From NCBI RefSeq assembly GCF_964340395.1, contig NC_135556.1, positions 1,844,501 to 1,908,500 on the forward strand: a stretch of DNA of 64,000 nucleotides, in the 5' to 3' direction. Source of the DNA: Glandiceps talaboti (taxonomy: Eukaryota > Hemichordata > Enteropneusta > Spengelidae). The notes beneath the pieces were generated by a model. It made no database searches. It worked only from the letters and a program-made list of their open reading frames with translations, and was not told the DNA's origin. The position numbers and the translations under genes are program-made. This document shows, piece after piece, positions 37,463 to 47,710 of the stretch (its first letter is position 1; each line of letters starts with the position of its first letter).

Positions 37463-38440
37463 GTTTAGATTTAAACTCAGAAACTACTGGGCAGATTGGT
37501 CTGAAATTGGAGAGAACATTCTTAGGCATGCAGAGATTAAGATTTGTTCATGTCATGATGATTCCATTAGTAACATGCAAATTTGGGTTAAAATGTGTCT
37601 TTTTGATCAAAAATGTGTGATTCCAAAATTACTGAGCAGATTTGGCTGAAATTTAATGCATATAAGGATCTCATCAGCAATATGCCAATTAGGTGTAAAA
37701 ATGTGAATTTTGGTCAAAAACGGATATCTCAAAATGTTCTTGGTCAATGAGACTTTGGTGAGATGTTTCTAGAAGTGTTATTCTGCAGGTTTCTTTTCAA
37801 AATATTTTGACACAGTTGGCCCTAACAACCATGACCACACCCTTAGCAAAAAATCAAATGGCAGTATATTTTGCTAAAATAACATGTGGTAGGCAAGTGA
37901 GTAAACATTCAAAAAATGTATGCAAATATCCCTAGCAACCATGATCACAACCCATAGCAACAGTCAAGATAACGATGGATGTTTAGACAAATGAAGAAAC
38001 ATTCGAAAAGTGTATGTAAATGTACCTTGCAACAAGACCATGCCCATCACAACCAAATGAGCACATGTATTACAAAGATAACAACAGGAATTAATAGACA
38101 AGTGAATAAACATGCAAAAAATGTGTGTAAGTGTAGTAACAAGAACACGCCCATAGCAACAGCCATATGATGATGTATGTCACAAAGGTAACATCAGGGA
38201 TTCATAGACAATTGAATGAACATTCAAAAATTGTATGGAAATATGGCTAACAATATGACCACGCCAATAGCAACAGCCAAATGATCACATATATTGCAAA
38301 GATAACAACAAGGTTGGTTAGGCAACTGGATAATCATTCAACAAATGAATACCTACACTTAGCATGGATGAGCATGTGGATAAACATTTTTAAAAACTGT
38401 ACAGTTGTGCTATAATGCCATTGGCGCTATTTTTTGTTAG
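37463..38440 (+). repeat. Dispersed repeat family R, copy 4 (5' truncated)
   Basis: It enters R at AACTCAGAAACTACTGGGCA, straight from the 43-base array, and continues through the modules and the CACGCCCATAGCAACAG series. It ends CAGTTGTGCTATAATGCCAT. A new R copy starts immediately after it. Confidence 0.8.
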
Positions 38441-38870
38441 CACAACTGAACTTATAAGGTTCAGTAGTGTTATAGGCATGGCAAAATGTCTGTCTGTCTG
38501 TGTGGATGTGTGTGTGTAAAGTTCAAAACTGCTGGACTGATTGCTTTGATATTTGGTGGTCATGATACTTCTGGTGTCAAGTTGGGAAATTGTTCAAATG
38601 AAAATGATTGCATAAGAGATGTGGATTTGGGTCAAAAAATGTAATTTTTGGTCAAAAAAACATAAACTCCAAAACTACTGGGCAGATTGGCATGAAATTT
38701 GGTGGGAACATTCTTAGGGGTGAGAAAATTAAGATTTGTTCATGACATGATGATTCCCTCAGTAATATGCAAATTAGGGCTAAAAATGTGTCTTTTTGGT
38801 CAAAAACCTAAGATTCCAAAACTACTCATGAACATTAAAGTGGGCCAGACAGTACTCAATATCTCATGTA
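38441..38870 (+). repeat. Dispersed repeat family R, copy 5 (3' truncated)
   Basis: It starts TTAGCACAACTGAAC with the hairpin partner GGTTCAGTAGTG, then the leader TGTCTGTCTGTGTGG and two modules. Similarity fades near 38827, about 65 bases before the acceptor of exon 14. It lies head to tail with copy 4. Confidence 0.78.
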
Positions 38871-38893
38871 CAAATGTCCTGTTATCCACTCAG

Positions 38894-39134
38894 ATGTTGT
38901 TGGTACTAAGTTTCCACGGAGATCAGAAGCCACACGAAGTTTAGCAAGGAAAGACCGCAGTAAGAAAGCAAAATCTCTGGATTTGGCAGGATATCGTCCT
39001 GGTCTGAGTGCTGGTATCAGTGGTACAGCATTTCTTGACACTGCCAGTATTTCAAGTGCTATGTCTAGTGTACCTGGGGCATTACATGAAGAGGGCCATA
39101 GAACTGGAAGATCCATCAAATCTACTAGTGACAT
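38894..39134 (+). CDS. PCM1: PCM1 exon 14 of window
   Basis: The acceptor is TATCCACTCAG and the donor GACAT/GTAAGTT; the exon is 241 bases and ends in phase 2. It reads DVVGTKFPRRSEATRSLARK, then KKAKSLDLAGYRPGLSAGIS, and ends in TGRSIKSTSDM. The basic SLARKDRSKKAKS stretch and the Ser/Ala-rich tail look like a linker. A copy of repeat R ends about 65 bases before the acceptor. The opposite-strand reading frame over these bases is a shadow. Confidence 0.87.
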
Positions 39135-39464
39135 GTAAGTTGGTTTTTTGCCTTTCACTTGCATATCAGTGTTTAATTTAGTTCAATTCTGTCGACATGT
39201 CCAGTGTATTTTGATTTAGCACTTCAAAACAATAGAAAACTTGTTTTTGACTGTAGAGGGGGCTTATCATGAAGGCTTTGTTTTACACCAAATACTGATA
39301 ATACGAAAAGCACATGCAGTTGTGCAGCATATTATCATAACCACCAATGGTAGGAAATGTGCAAAATGTATTGAAGCCAGGACTCAAATATATTTATTGC
39401 CATAATACTTGGGGAAAGGGACTTGTTGATTCATGCTCAGTATTCCAACACTTACAGCTCAGTT
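39135..39464. other. Intron start after exon 14, nothing recognised
   Basis: AT-rich intron without recognised repeat or coding signal. Confidence 0.45.
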
Positions 39465-39900
39465 TATTAGCCCTGTCGGACGTACATTTTTTGTAGTCTG
39501 GTAGATTGGGCTCCATCCATCCGTCCGTACATCTGGAGCCATTTCTTGGACATTCATTGACCGATTTGTTTCAAACTTAGTAAATGGATAATGAACTGTG
39601 ACTTACGTATGCACGTCAATTTGCTTTGGGATATGATGCAATTTAGCCAACTTGGAGCCATTTTTGGGTCAAAAAATGTGATTATTGGTCAAAAAACTTA
39701 CTCCAAAACTACGTAGCAGATTGGCCTTAAATTTCTTTTGGGCTTGTTAATTTAGATTTGTTCATTACATGATGATTCCATTAGTGATATGCAATTTAGG
39801 GCTAAAAAATGTGTCTTTTTGGTCAAAAGTCTTTAATTCCAAAATTCCTGAGCAGATTGGACTGAAATTTGATGGGGATGCATCTGGAGGTGTATAGATG
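39465..39900 (+). repeat. Family C leader joined to family R modules (copy 6, left part)
   Basis: It opens with AGCCCTGTCGGACGTACA and a CCATCCATCCGTCCGTAC leader of family C type with GACCGATTTGTTTCAAACTT. From about 39665 it changes to R modules (GGTCAAAAAATGTGATTATT and GAGCAGATTGGACTGAAATT). R is then interrupted at 39901 by a hAT-like element and resumes at 40923. Confidence 0.65.
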
Positions 39901-40916
39901 CAGTGATTGGGAAGTCTCAAAACACCAATGTGACAATGGCCCCATTCTAGCAAAAATGAATGGGCCATTTTCAATTTCAATGGGCCATTCAGAAATTCTA
40001 ATGGGCCCAAGTTAGCATTCATGATCCAACAATAAAGCAAAATAGTTCAAATGAAGTAACCATCGAGCAGTACGTAAAATTAAAAAAAAAAGAAGAGACT
40101 TTATAGTATAGTAACGAGTTACTACGGAATGAATGGTGAGGTAGAATTGGCAACATTCGTTATTTCTGATAGGGCCTATAGGGGTATGAAAGTAAAAGTG
40201 TTCTTATGTAGTCACATGAAAATTAAATACATAAATAAGTAAAGTAATATTTCTGCTTGTTATTGTTTGTACAGTAGGGAAGCATGTTCAAGTCGCGAAC
40301 CGTAAGTCCGTACCGTATTAAGCCATGCAACCGTTGTAAGCCTGACACGGAAAAGTGGACATCGCGACGGTAGTTTTCTGTGGTAGCGATTTGAGTTGTT
40401 ACCTACAAGATTAGTAATTGTGTTGATAAATTTATGCTTCAAGTATTTATTCTAAAACATCGGTGATCATAATCATTGATCGTAACATTCATTCAAGGAG
40501 TTGATGTCTTTTCTCATGCATGATGAACGCAGTGATGGTCAGGCGAGGTCATCAAAGGGCTATCTTGAATCGTATTGGTTTGATCTGTTTCACTATACCC
40601 GGGGAATGGTCACGCGTGTATCGTGTATTCAAATAGTCAAACATGGATAGAGGGACATGAAACAGTATAAGTATTCAGATTTGCTTTGCAAAAGACGACG
40701 TGTGGGGGCATCATTTCAAACAGCTGACGTGAGTTGGGTTTACAATGCTGTACTTCCGTACTTCGCCTCTACCGAATCGGCACTCCAGCACTGAAGTGTC
40801 TAATTTTCACTGTTAGCCACAATGCGCCTTTGTGGGCGCCAAGAAGTCAATTTCAATGTGCCAATTTTCAATTAAATGCGACTATGGCGCGGGGCGCGTT
40901 AACTTCCCAATCACTG
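39901..40916. mobile_element. hAT-like element in repeat R (1016 bases, 6-base target duplication)
   Basis: The ends are CAGTGATTGGGAAGT and its inverse ACTTCCCAATCACTG, apart from one base at the inner edge. TAGATG flanks both sides (39895-39900 and 40917-40922). Other R copies read straight through GATGTATGGACGAAGAAATA-type sequence here, so this is an insertion into R. The CAGTG terminus suggests hAT; the six-base duplication is shorter than the usual eight. No transposase frame was seen. Confidence 0.82.
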
Positions 40917-40922
40917 TAGATG

Positions 40923-41280
40923 AAGAAATATGAAGCATATAATGATCTCATGAGTGATATGCAAATTAGGTGTAAAAATATGAATTTTGGCTTAAATCTC
41001 AGAAAGTACTTTGTCAACTTTGTCAGTGTGTTTTGGTCAAATAATAACAACATCAGGTAAACAAGCGAGTAAACATTAAAAAATGTATGCAAATATTCTT
41101 AGCAACCATGACCACGCCCATCGCAACAGCCAAATGGTGGTGTATTCCACAAAGATAACAGGAATTTTTAGACAAGTGAACAAACATTCAAAAAATGTAT
41201 GCATTTGTACCTAGCAACAAGACCATGACCATAGCAACAGCCAAATGATCACACATATCGCATATATCAACAGTGATTAA
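40923..41280 (+). repeat. Family R copy 6, middle part
   Basis: It continues R after the hAT-like insertion: TGAAGAAATATGAAGCATAT, TGAGTGATATGCAAATTAGG, GACCACGCCCATCGCAACAG and CAACAGTGATTAA. It breaks at a TTAA where element D2 is inserted and resumes at 42538. Confidence 0.75.
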
Positions 41281-42533
41281 CTCTTTCACCACCATTGGCC
41301 TCATGGGAATATTTGTTCTCCACCAGCCCCCTCACTAACATAAGGTGAGAGTGAGTGGTATGCAATCAAATTGATGTAAAAATACTTAGAATTGCCTAGT
41401 CTGGGTATCATTTTACTGGAAAATAAATTGTCTATATCATACTTACAAATACACACTTTCAAATATCACATTCACAACTGAAATTTGGGTTAAACTCATA
41501 AAATATTGGTAAAAAAAACGTGTGTTTATTTATTGACATATCACAAATAAACAAAACATTTATATTACAAACTAAATTCAAAATGCCAACATTTGTGTTT
41601 CTGCATAAATTCTGTATACTGGTTAAATGGTCAAAATTGGCGAAAATTTGGCAGAAAATGTTATTTTCAATTGTATTAAATCAGAACGAAAAAAAATTAA
41701 TGGCTCACTACTCTGATTATGACGCAATAGTCTGTCCCACACCGGCAATGAAAGGGACAAACATATCTGAAGTTGTCGCCCCATATACCTTCTGAAAAAT
41801 CAGCTTGTGTAATTATATATCATTATTTGACAGAACAATGAAAAATTATCGCCCAATTTATGCTCAAAATCATTTTAAAATGCCAACAAGTTGGTAGTAT
41901 TCAAGTCCCAATCCAAAGTGGCACTTTTTGCCAACTTGCTGTGCCCTCAAAACCAAATAATGCAGTTGGGACTTTGAAGTTACGTTGCGATAATCTGATC
42001 CTTACATATACTGCATTGAGTTCACTCAGTCATCTCCTTGTATAAAACAACGTATTCATAGTCAAAATTGAATGGAAATTTACAGCACCATTATTTACAT
42101 TGTAATGTACGTTAGGGGAGACAGCTCATGACGGACTTAGTGGGAATTTGGTACTTTCACACAAGTACAATGTGTTCCCATGGCTAAATACTTATATTCA
42201 GTGATGTATTTCGTATCAAATTCAGTCGAAATATCCAAAGATAGTGACATAATTTATATCGTAGACCATGGAGAGCTGTTAATTACACCCGCCATGTTTA
42301 AACTTGATCTTGTTGGTGTACAACGTGTAAAATTACGATTGCTCATCATTTAGATTGTAGCTCCAGATACCATTCACTATCATACATTCAAAATGGCAGC
42401 AAATTTTGCAGCAATAGCTGCCATTGAACGGTTTTACTGCAAGATAGGTGAATGAACTTTGGCATCCCGGTATACTGGGGTCTGGTGGGTGCCCTAGCGC
42501 GTCCCGGTATACCAGGTACTGGTGGTGAAAGGG
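41281..42533 (-). mobile_element. piggyBac-like element D2 inserted in repeat R (1253 bases)
   Basis: It is flanked by TTAA (41277-41280 and 42534-42537). The left end is CTCTTTCACCACC and the right end GGTGGTGAAAGGG, so the inverted ends match D1. The internal order is reversed relative to D1: the CGGTATAC palindromes are at the right end, near 42466-42520. R reads CAACAG(T)GATTAATAGACA when both sides are joined, matching the uninterrupted copies, so this is a clean insertion at TTAA. Confidence 0.88.
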
Positions 42534-42537
42534 TTAA

Positions 42538-42735
42538 TAGACAGTTGAATAAACATTCAAAAATGTATGTAAATGTGCCTAGCAAAAAGACCACATCCAT
42601 AGCAACAGCCAAATGATCACTTATATTGCAAAGATAACAACAGAGATTAATAGACAAATAAAAATATACATTCAAAAAATGTATGCAAATATTCAATCAA
42701 CTATACAGTTGTGCTACAGTGCCATTGGTGCTATG
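42538..42735 (+). repeat. Family R copy 6, right end
   Basis: R resumes after D2 with AGACAGTTGAATAAACATTC and ends CAGTTGTGCTACAGTGCCAT. The 3' boundary matches copies 1, 2 and 4. Confidence 0.75.
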
Positions 42736-42922
42736 TTTCATACAGTCTAATACATCACACTACTATGACTGGTGGCAATTCTCTGTAAACATCTATTGCG
42801 GGAGCTAAGCCATCTTCGATGACTGCTTGTTATGACTATTGTACTATTTTTATGTGTGTCATACCTCCAACAATAGCACAGTTATCAATTTTCAAAATTA
42901 ACAACTGTTACTTTGCCCACAG

Positions 42923-43160
42923 TGAATCAGATGCAACTAGTGACTTCTCCCTATTTGAAGCCTTACGTGAGAACATCTACTCTGAAGTAGCAACATTGAT
43001 TTCACAAAATGAGACCAGACCTCATTACCTAATAGAGTTATTCAGAGAACTACAGATGTTGAATTCAGATTACTTACGACAAAGAGCTTTGTATGCTGTA
43101 CAAGACTTGGTGTCTAGATACCTGACTGAAGAGAATCTGACTAGACCCCTTCCAACTGTT
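42923..43160 (+). CDS. PCM1: PCM1 exon 15 of window (start of conserved C-terminal region)
   Basis: The acceptor is TTTGCCCACAG and the donor AACTGTT/GTAAGTA; the exon is 238 bases and ends in phase 0. It reads IESDATSDFSLFEALRENIY, SEVATLISQNETRPHYLIEL and NSDYLRQRALYAVQDLVSRY. This is the strongest identity signal in the window: vertebrate PCM1 has, as I recall, SDFSLFEALR--IYSEVATLI and later LNTDYLRQRALYALQD in the same order. It is predicted to be helical and begins the PCM1 C-terminal domain. Confidence 0.97.
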
Positions 43161-43493
43161 GTAAGTATAGTTTTTAGTCATTTCTGACAATTCTGTAACA
43201 AGATATGTTGTGAATCTGTACCTAGTTTTAGTTATACCAAAATAGACATCAAGTAGACAGAAAGAATATATTGATGAATTGATTTAACTTAACCAGCTCT
43301 CTAAATCAGTTAATATTTTGTACAGGGCAAGTTTAGAATGACATGATAAAGGTGTAAAACATACTAATGGTATTTGATCTGGAGATAAATAGTAGAGTAT
43401 ACATATTCAGTACAACATTTGTATAATGAACAAAAAACTCTTTATGTCTTTCATCAGGAGTTGTAATTTTCCATTCCCCAATTTCCAGCTCTC

Positions 43494-44366
43494 CTCTGAC
43501 TACCTAGGTAGGTGGGAGGGGGGGGGAGGGGAAGGAACACCCATCCTGACTATCTAGATAGGTTGGAGGAAGGAAAACCCATCCTGACTACCTAGATATG
43601 AAGGAGGGACGGAAACCCACCCTGACTGCCTAGATATGAAGGGGGGGGGGGGGGGAACACCCATCCTGACGATCTAGATAGGTTGGAGGGAGGGAAACCC
43701 ATCCTGACTATCTAGATATGAAGGAGGGAGGGGGGGGGGGACCCATCCTGACTACCTAGATATGTTGGAGGGAGGGAAACCCATCCTGACTATCTAGATA
43801 GTTTGGAGGGAGGGGAACCCATCCTGACTACCTAGATATGAAGGAGGGAGGGAAACCCATCCTGACTACCTAGATAGGTTGGAGGGAGGGAAACCCATCC
43901 TGACTATCTAGATATGAAGGAGGGAGGGAAATCCATCCTGACTACCTAGATAGGTTGGAGGGAGGGAAACCCATCCTGACTATCTAGATATGAAGGAGGG
44001 AGGGAAACCCATCCTGACTACCTAGATATGAAGGAGGGAGGGAAACCCATCCTGACTATCTAGATAGGTTGGAGGGAGGGAAACCCATCCTGACTACCTA
44101 GATAGGTTGCAGGGAGGGAAACTCATCCTGACTATCTAGATATGAAGGAGGGAGGGAAACCCATCCTGACTATCTAGATATGAAGGAGGGAGGGAAACCC
44201 ATCCTGACTACCTAGATATGAAGGAGGGAGGGAAACCCATCCTGACTATCTAGATAGGTTGGAGGGAGGGAAACCCATCCTGACTACCTAGATAGGTTGC
44301 AGGGAGGGAAACCCATCCTGACTATCTAGATATGAAGGAGGGAGGGAAACCCATCCTGACTACCTA
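43494..44366 (+). repeat. Minisatellite, ~37-base unit x ~24 (CCATCCTGACTATCTAGATA)
   Basis: About 24 copies of a unit containing GGAGGGAGGGAAACCCATCC and CTGACTA(C/T)CTAGATA, alternating between ATGAAGG and GGTTGGAGG forms. Poly-G runs expand some copies near 43517, 43636 and 43732. The array is joined directly to a different 40-base array. Confidence 0.95.
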
Positions 44367-44679
44367 TGCTAAGTACTATTTACCTATCCCCTACTGGGTA
44401 CATAAATGCTAAGTACTATTTACCTATCCCCTACTGGGTACATAAATGCTAAGTACTATTTACCTATCTCCTACTGGGTACATAAATGCTAAGTACTATT
44501 TACCTATCCCCTACTGGGTACATAAATGCTAAGTACTATTTACCTATCCCCTACTGGGTACATAAATGCTAAGTACTATTTACCTATCCCCTACTGGGTA
44601 CATAAATGCTAAGTACTATTTACCTATCCCCTACTGGGTACATAAATGCTAAGTACTATTTACCTTTCCCCTACTGGTA
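44367..44679 (+). repeat. Minisatellite, 40-base unit x ~8 (GCTAAGTACTATTTACCTAT)
   Basis: About eight nearly identical 40-base copies, containing CCCCTACTGGGTACATAAAT. It starts at the last unit of the neighbouring 37-base array, sharing CTGACTACCTA at the joint. Confidence 0.96.
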
Positions 44680-44803
44680 TGTACAAGATACAAATACAGC
44701 ATAACATATGTCATTCACTAAACAAATGAATCAATTCTCAAAGTATGCTTTTGATTTGGCAAAGGCACTTGTTAAGTATTTGTAATAATATTTATTATGT
44801 CAG

Positions 44804-44910
44804 CATGCTTGCATATGTACATTGGCTGATACTGCATTGTGTTATGAATACTGAAATGCTTGTATCTGTACATTGGCTGATACTGCATTGTCTTATGAAG
44901 ACTGAAATCA
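44804..44910 (+). repeat. Two-copy tandem duplication, ~51 bases
   Basis: TGTACATTGGCTGATACTGC followed by ATTGT(G/C)TTATGAA(T/G)ACTGAAAT occurs twice in a row, with a few mismatches. It is a small duplication in intron 15. Confidence 0.8.
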
Positions 44911-45268
44911 TTATGATCATATTCATATTCACCTACTTCAGCTCATAATTTCATTCTTCCATGTTTTAACTTACACTCTATACAATCTTGTGTAGAACCC
45001 ATGAATGCATACTTGCCTATAGCAAATTTCTTTGCATGCCCAAGTTACCTATAACCCTTTAGCAGTGTGCCCCATCATTTCATTTGGTGTGTTATCATTT
45101 CGTACTATATTAATTATGTCAAAAAATCCCAAATATTCAAAAATTTATCAGAATACTTTTGACATATATATGTACCATAGTTTTATTTAAAAACATATTT
45201 GACTGCTAAGTATTACCCACATTTTAAATGTTATAAAGCAAGATGCACACTGCTTCCCCCAGTGTAAC

Positions 45269-45269
<1 letters not shown>

Positions 45270-45330
<61 letters not shown>
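45270..45330. repeat. (CAT)n microsatellite next to exon 16 acceptor
   Basis: About 20 CAT units. They end about 33 bases before the first base of exon 16, inside the region where the branch point and polypyrimidine tract are expected. Minus-strand Met/Asp-run frames are artefacts. Confidence 0.95.
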
Positions 45331-45331
<1 letters not shown>

Positions 45332-45363
45332 TGTATTCATTGCATTGCTTGATGATATTACAG

Positions 45364-45447
45364 CCCCGTCCAGCCTGGCAAGCTTCAACAAATTCAGAAC
45401 AAACACCAAGTGAAAGTATTGTCACATCTGATGATGAAGAAGTTAGG
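45364..45447 (+). CDS. PCM1: PCM1 exon 16 of window (84 bases)
   Basis: The acceptor is GATATTACAG and the donor GTTAGG/GTAGGTG; both ends are in phase 0. It reads PRPAWQASTNSEQTPSESIV, then TSDDEEVR. Vertebrate PCM1 has a matching Trp/Ser/Glu linker (a TPSES-type motif) here, as I recall it. A 61-base (CAT)n run lies about 33 bases upstream of the acceptor and is the only notable feature of the short polypyrimidine region. Confidence 0.85.
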
Positions 45448-45822
45448 GTAGGTGAAATGAAGTGTATGTGCTAATTCACTGAATCAGGTATTCTCACATT
45501 TTGGTGTTTATGGTGATGGGGCTTTCCCTGTTTTGATGGTGGTGTATGCATGGGCTGGTAAAGCAATTTCACCTCAATAGTGGCATTTATCATCACCAAC
45601 ACTAATAACAAGACTTTGTAAAGCTCTTGATAACATTTCCACCTAGCTACTAAAATCTTAGCTGATTAGAATAGATCTACATAGTTCATACTTTTTAGTA
45701 TCCTCCACAGAGTCGTAGATGTTGAGTAAAAGCAGCTACGCTGTTTTGTCAAGCATGTCAAATCAAAAGTGCTATAAGCAACATTTCCATCATCATTTAA
45801 TTATGCATATCTTTGCCAACAG

Positions 45823-46011
45823 GCTCGTCTCTATGCTCAGAACCCTAATTTACTGGGTGCTTGTGAGATGGCAGTTGGGTCTTATGACTATGCAGAAAAT
45901 GTAAGCTCAGCTAGTTCAATGTCCACACCAACTGACGGGCATGTTGACAGTTTTGGTTTTGCTAATGATGATTTGGGAAATACTGTAATTCACCTTGATA
46001 AAGCTATGCAG
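45823..46011 (+). CDS. PCM1: PCM1 exon 17 of window (DDLGNTVIHLD motif)
   Basis: The acceptor is TTTGCCAACAG and the donor ATGCAG/GTACGTT; the exon is 189 bases, phase 0 at both ends. It reads ARLYAQNPNLLGACEMAVGS and ends FANDDLGNTVIHLDKAMQ. The DDLGNTVIHLD block is a PCM1 signature that I recall from vertebrates, followed there by an RMREYERMK block that here begins exon 18. An internal GTAAGC at 45901 looks like a donor but the frame runs on through it. Confidence 0.95.
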
Positions 46012-46328
46012 GTACGTTTCCTCCAGCAGTTCAATTGTCCATTGAGAGTCTGAGTATTCTGTTCCATTGAGAGTCCAAGTATTCTGTTCCAAAACTTGTC
46101 GTTTTAAATGTCATGTCATGTTTAAAAATAGTAGGTCTGTGTAGTTATTATCTTGTTGAATTGTTTACTAATATGTGTTATCATTTGATAAAACCAGCAT
46201 TTAAGGTAGCAGAATAGTATGGCTAACTGAATAGTTAAAATAAATTATAAAATATGATAGATAAATATAACCATACTAATCTCAATTCCTCCTCTCAATA
46301 AAAATATGATAGAAAGTGAAATATAACC
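46012..46328. other. Intron start with early copies of the 54-base unit
   Basis: Besides plain intron, the stretch at about 46252-46328 holds roughly one and a half diverged copies of the 54-base unit seen at 47711-48770 (ATGATAGATAAATATAACCA, TACTAATCTCAATTCCTCC). They are cut off by the element that starts at 46329. Confidence 0.7.
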
Positions 46329-47709
46329 CAGTGTTCTCCCTGAACAGGGGCGCAGCACCCTCTTGTAAATTCTTGGCGCCCCCTTGCAAGTTTTGACCCC
46401 CCAAAAAAATGAATTGAATATTTTTTCAACAAACGGGGCAAAACAATTTACTTCTCTCGCGGTTTTGCTACAATCTCATGGTCACCATTTTGGAAAGTCA
46501 AATATCATTACCACCCACACAGTGACACGAAGCGGTTTCGTCTTCTTTCAAAAAAGATTTGAAGGTGTCATGCCGTATCGTCTCCGACTATTTTTGTTTT
46601 TGTAAAAAAACACCTGAACATGATGAAGAGAACTATATAACTAGGCATGTCTTACAGTGTGAGTTTTTTGACGTGGGAGCGTGACGTGTTGAGTGTCCAT
46701 TTGAACCTGTGCAGCTGTGTTTGTATGTACTAGTAATTTTCCAGTTAGACACAACAGTGGCAACAAAAATTGCAACATTAGTGTTGCGTCTTTTTTACAT
46801 TGATTGTAACAGGACCAGGGTACTAGTTCGGTAGTGGTAAAAAAATTCATTGCGTACAGGATACAGATCGTTCAATCAAATATGCATGAAATTAATTTCC
46901 ATTGCGTATAATATGCATGATTTTGCGTCACCACGAATACTGGGTCCATCATTCTGAGCAGTTCTCTAATCCGAGAATTAAATGATAAATTTAACGAGAA
47001 GTCAACTAGAAAACAGTACATTGAATCACTGTATGCGAATATCAATAGATGGACCAAATGTGACACTTTTGACTTCGAACAAGCAGTCACCAAATGGGGA
47101 AATTACAAAGACAGGAGAATTCTCCTCTGAGGAGAACAGAAGTGAGACAGGTTACTCAGCTGTTATGCATAAAGGCAAAGTTATCTTCACCCTTATGTGT
47201 TTGACTTTTGTTTGTTTTGGTAGTGGTATGGTGATGATGCAATGAAGCTTTTGAAAATGGATTTCATTTTGTAGTAAACACTACAACTGTCTTGAAACAT
47301 CTTGAAATTTGCTGCAATTTTTTACAGAAAGTTGAAGATTTTGTTTTGTTACACTCTTTCAGCATTTGTGTTGAAAAGAGCTATTTGAGTAACTATTTAG
47401 GACAAACTATTAAAAAACTAATTTTTTGACACAGGTAAATTTGGCTTAATTCTGTCACTATTTAAACATTAAGATATCAAAACTCACTTTGACACTTCAG
47501 TTGTGTTGAAATTCACATGATTAAAATGGGTTAAAAAGGCTAAAAAAAGTGCCACCAAAAGCCACCAAGATGCAAATTTCAAAAGCTCCTAGGCAGGAGG
47601 GGGGGGGGACACCACCCTCCTGACCACCCCCAGCATGCACTACGCGCACGCAGTGCTTCACTCACCAAGAATTCCCCCCTCTTGTGACAAAATCCTGGGG
47701 AGAACACTG
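46329..47709. mobile_element. hAT-like element inserted in the 54-base array (1381 bases)
   Basis: The left end is CAGTGTTCTCCC and the right end GGGGAGAACACTG, an inverted pair. The left flank ends TAACC and the right flank begins CAACC, a possible imperfect five-base duplication. The 54-base unit reads ATATAACCATACTAATC when the flanks are joined, so the element split the array. It contains a short uncertain frame near 46945-47127 (RELNDKFNEKSTRKQYIESL and following) that looks protein-like, but I could not assign it. Confidence 0.78.
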
Positions 47710-47710
47710 C

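Noticed and set aside
35915-37649. Cysteine/tryptophan-rich repeat frames (MLCQLNSWVCIITV type)
   Set aside because: Artefact of the 43-base array; 43 is not divisible by three, so the reading shifts frame from unit to unit.
45901-45910. GTAAGCTCAG inside exon 17 as a real donor
   Set aside because: The frame continues through it into DDLGNTVIHLD, a conserved PCM1 block; at most it is a minor alternative donor.
46982-47245. An independent gene in the hAT-like element
   Set aside because: The frame starting at this ATG has no convincing composition; only a different frame nearby looks protein-like, and it is short and stopped.
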